Assembly (NCBI RefSeq): GCF_012432095.1
Contig: NC_081156.1
Location: 32,110,277 to 32,174,276, forward strand
Source: Onychostoma macrolepis
Taxonomy: Eukaryota; Chordata; Actinopteri; Cypriniformes; Cyprinidae
Reading direction: 5' to 3'
Length of the DNA: 64,000 bases
In this document: one piece after another, positions 63,001-64,000 of the stretch
Numbering within the stretch: the first letter of the stretch is position 1
Layout: the number at the start of each line of letters is the position of its first letter
Position numbers and translations under genes: made by a program
Notes under the pieces: generated by a model
Databases searched by the model: none
The model's input: only the letters and a program-made list of their open reading frames with translations
What the model was told of the DNA's origin: nothing

Positions 63001-64000
63001 TGAGTGAAATTAACTCATTTCATTTAATTCATTTCACTGTTTGGTTTTACAGTACAGTAACTGCAGCAAAGCCAAAGCAGCTGTTAATCAAACCTGCTGG
63101 AACACAAATGGATTACAAGATTACATTCATTCCTCCTGAAGACTGACGTAAGTCACTGGGCTACAAATGGAAACTTGCACCTTCATGTTATATTGCGTTA
63201 GCAGTTGCCTGTGCAATATTTTAAGCTGAATATGTCAGTGTTTCCTAGACGTGCTTCAGTGGAGGTGTGCGTTGGCTTCTCGTCAATGAACGAGTTCGGT
63301 TAAAAAAGAAGGTGTAGAGTCATCTTCTATCTACGTAAACGTGATTTCACATCACTGCATTCCGAAATGTGGCATAACATGATTCATTAACATGTTGCAA
63401 TCTCTGCGCTGATGACACAGGAAACTACGGCAAAAAAGAGCATAAAATATCTTCTTAAGGTAAGACAATGTGATTTCCATAACTTGTGCATTTCAAACTG
63501 GAAAGAGAACATCTGAAATAAACATTTAAGAGTTTATTTTATTGCACTTTATCTATTTGCATCTGTAGATTTTCATTTTTTAATCATTGGATCCTCTGCA
63601 GTAAATGGGTGCCATCAGAATGAGAGTTCAAACAGCTGATATTTTAGCAATGGTTTAAAGTTAAAAACATCTTGATCGATTCTTACAAACATGCAGCTTT
63701 TCTCTTCACAAGTCACTAATTGTTGGACTGGAGCTGTGTGGATTACTTGTGGATTATTGTGATGTTTTTATCAGCTGTTTGGACTCTCATTCTGACGGCA
63801 CCCATTCACTGCAGAGGATATATTGGTGAGCAAGTGATGTGATGCTACATTTCTCCAAACCTGAAGAAACAAACTCATCTAAATTTTGGATTGGCTGAGG
63901 ATGAGTACATTTTCAGAAAATTTTTGGGTGAAGTATTCCTTGAAGCATGCTGGAACTCTATCAGTCTTACCTTCACACCAGGGATTGAAGAGCATGTAAA
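49765..64000 (-). CDS. Transglutaminase 1-like, partial (N-terminus off window)
   Basis: Exons on the minus strand: 64,000-63,971 (cut by the window edge), 60,518-60,400, 59,472-59,365, 59,240-59,063, 57,237-57,099, 56,959-56,767, 54,618-54,465, 53,017-52,733, 51,552-51,392, 51,242-51,106 and 49,912-49,765. The frame is continuous over about 550 codons to a TGA. The enzyme crosslinks proteins by forming glutamyl-lysine bonds, with calcium. Catalytic Cys is in YGQCWVF (codon 59,091-59,093), His in NFHVWNDCW (56,950-56,952) and Asp in WQAVDSTPQE (56,881-56,883). The N-terminal part has YMLFNPWC and GRGDPV; the last three exons form the two C-terminal beta-barrels. The pattern fits the TGM1 group, but which fish paralogue it is cannot be decided here. 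Confidence 0.92.
50320..50392. repeat. (TA)n microsatellite
   Basis: About 70 bp of TA dinucleotides in the last intron of the transglutaminase gene. Confidence 0.98.
52340..52620. repeat. Minisatellite, units of about 40 bp
   Basis: About six imperfect copies of a unit built from GAGAAAAAAAGTCAAATTGC, AAGATGTAAACTCAG and AATTCT. It lies in a transglutaminase intron. The plus-strand open frame through it reads repeated Arg-Lys-Lys and is an artefact. Confidence 0.85.
54023..54075. repeat. (GT)n microsatellite
   Basis: GT dinucleotides turning into GC/GT mixtures (GCGTGTGCGTG) in a transglutaminase intron. Confidence 0.95.
55408..55605. mobile_element. MITE in transglutaminase intron
   Basis: The left arm (GGCTCCTCAAATCTGGACC, then CTGCAGAGTTTAGCTG) is inverted at the right (CTCTGCAGTGGATTGGACC, then GATTTGAGGAACCC). 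Two CACACCTG/CAGGTGAG blocks lie inside. Non-coding. Confidence 0.8.
57310..57560. repeat. Dispersed fish repeat, truncated
   Basis: GAGCAGCAAATCAGCATATTAGAATAA near the end and the preceding TTCAACATTGATAATAATAAGAAAT belong to a repeat very common in fish introns. Ends not defined; non-coding. Confidence 0.55.
58789..59002. mobile_element. MITE with ACTCTTAAAAATAAA ends
   Basis: TTAGACTCTTAAAAATAAAA at the left and TTTATTTTCTAGAGTGTA at the right are imperfect inverted repeats. The interior has repeated AAAGAACC motifs on both strands. It ends about 60 bp before the active-site exon of the transglutaminase gene. Confidence 0.75.
59785..59828. repeat. Short 3' tail of a fish SINE/LINE
   Basis: TTTAGCAGATGCTTTTATCC followed by AAAGCGACTT is the conserved tail shared by many fish SINEs and their partner LINEs. 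Only the tail is present. Confidence 0.6.
61748..61852. mobile_element. 105-bp near-perfect hairpin MITE
   Basis: Both ends read TACACTCTAAAAA inward, then ATGGTGCTATATAGCAC, so the arms of about 35 bp are inverted with one indel around a 35-bp middle. Confidence 0.85.
63593..63830. mobile_element. Inverted-repeat element near window end
   Basis: CCTCTGCAGTAAATGGGTGCC..CAGAATGAGAGTTC at the left is inverted at the right (GACTCTCATTCTGACGG, then CACCCATTCACTGCAGAGG). The arms are about 55 bp with few mismatches and the middle about 120 bp. Non-coding. Confidence 0.8.

Larger units (their letters stand above)
60519..63970 (-). other. Large intron of the transglutaminase gene
   Basis: About 3.5 kb, AT-rich, with two short inverted-repeat elements (61,748-61,852 and about 63,593-63,830) and an A/T-rich simple stretch at 61,020-61,500. 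No exon seen. Confidence 0.6.

Overview
This window looks like genomic DNA of a teleost fish, most likely a cyprinid (carp, goldfish or zebrafish-like). Genes are split by introns with GT-AG borders, the DNA is AT-rich with many microsatellites, and it is full of fish transposons: Tc1/mariner, hAT-type elements, an L2-like LINE, a DIRS tyrosine-recombinase retrotransposon, THAP elements and many short TIR elements. There is no sign of bacterial or viral genome organisation.

Region 1 (about 2.3-39.6 kb, all minus strand) is a small cluster of immunoglobulin-V receptor genes of the CMRF35/CD300, polymeric-Ig-receptor-like type. pigrl-A (2,297-23,361) is intact on paper (295 aa) and has no membrane segment, so it is predicted to be secreted. 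Its first intron is about 19.7 kb and is almost wholly nested mobile DNA. pigrl-B (30,694-33,253) is a tandem duplicate whose first intron is about 1 kb; it has lost its start frame and has a 1-base deletion at a splice donor, so I call it a probable pseudogene. pigrl-C (35,726-39,568) is a complete 315-aa, two-domain membrane protein. An orphan cytoplasmic-tail-like exon lies between B and C.

Region 2 (3.6-22.6 kb) is the transposon-filled intron of pigrl-A. In order: a Tc1-type element interrupted by a THAP element; a hAT-type element with 8-bp target duplications; a foldback MITE; a DIRS-like retrotransposon carrying a THAP element and ended by a second Tc1 element; three tandem copies of a 0.55-kb unit; and an L2-like LINE broken by one stop codon. 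A second nest at 24.3-29 kb holds a Gypsy integrase fragment, a LINE fragment split by a hAT-type element that itself holds two more elements, and a 247-bp near-perfect palindrome.

Region 3 (41.2-64 kb) is ordinary, conserved gene space: dad1 (minus), head to head with abhd4 (plus), then the 3' two thirds of a transglutaminase-1-like gene (minus) that runs off the right edge. dad1 and abhd4 are neighbours in mammals too, next to the T-cell receptor alpha/delta locus. All exon chains given here were followed by hand for reading frame and splice borders. I did not find a clearly new biological system. The most unusual items are the secreted pigrl-A with its giant transposon-filled intron, the palindrome, the 0.55-kb tandem triplet and the inverted repeat pair around dad1.
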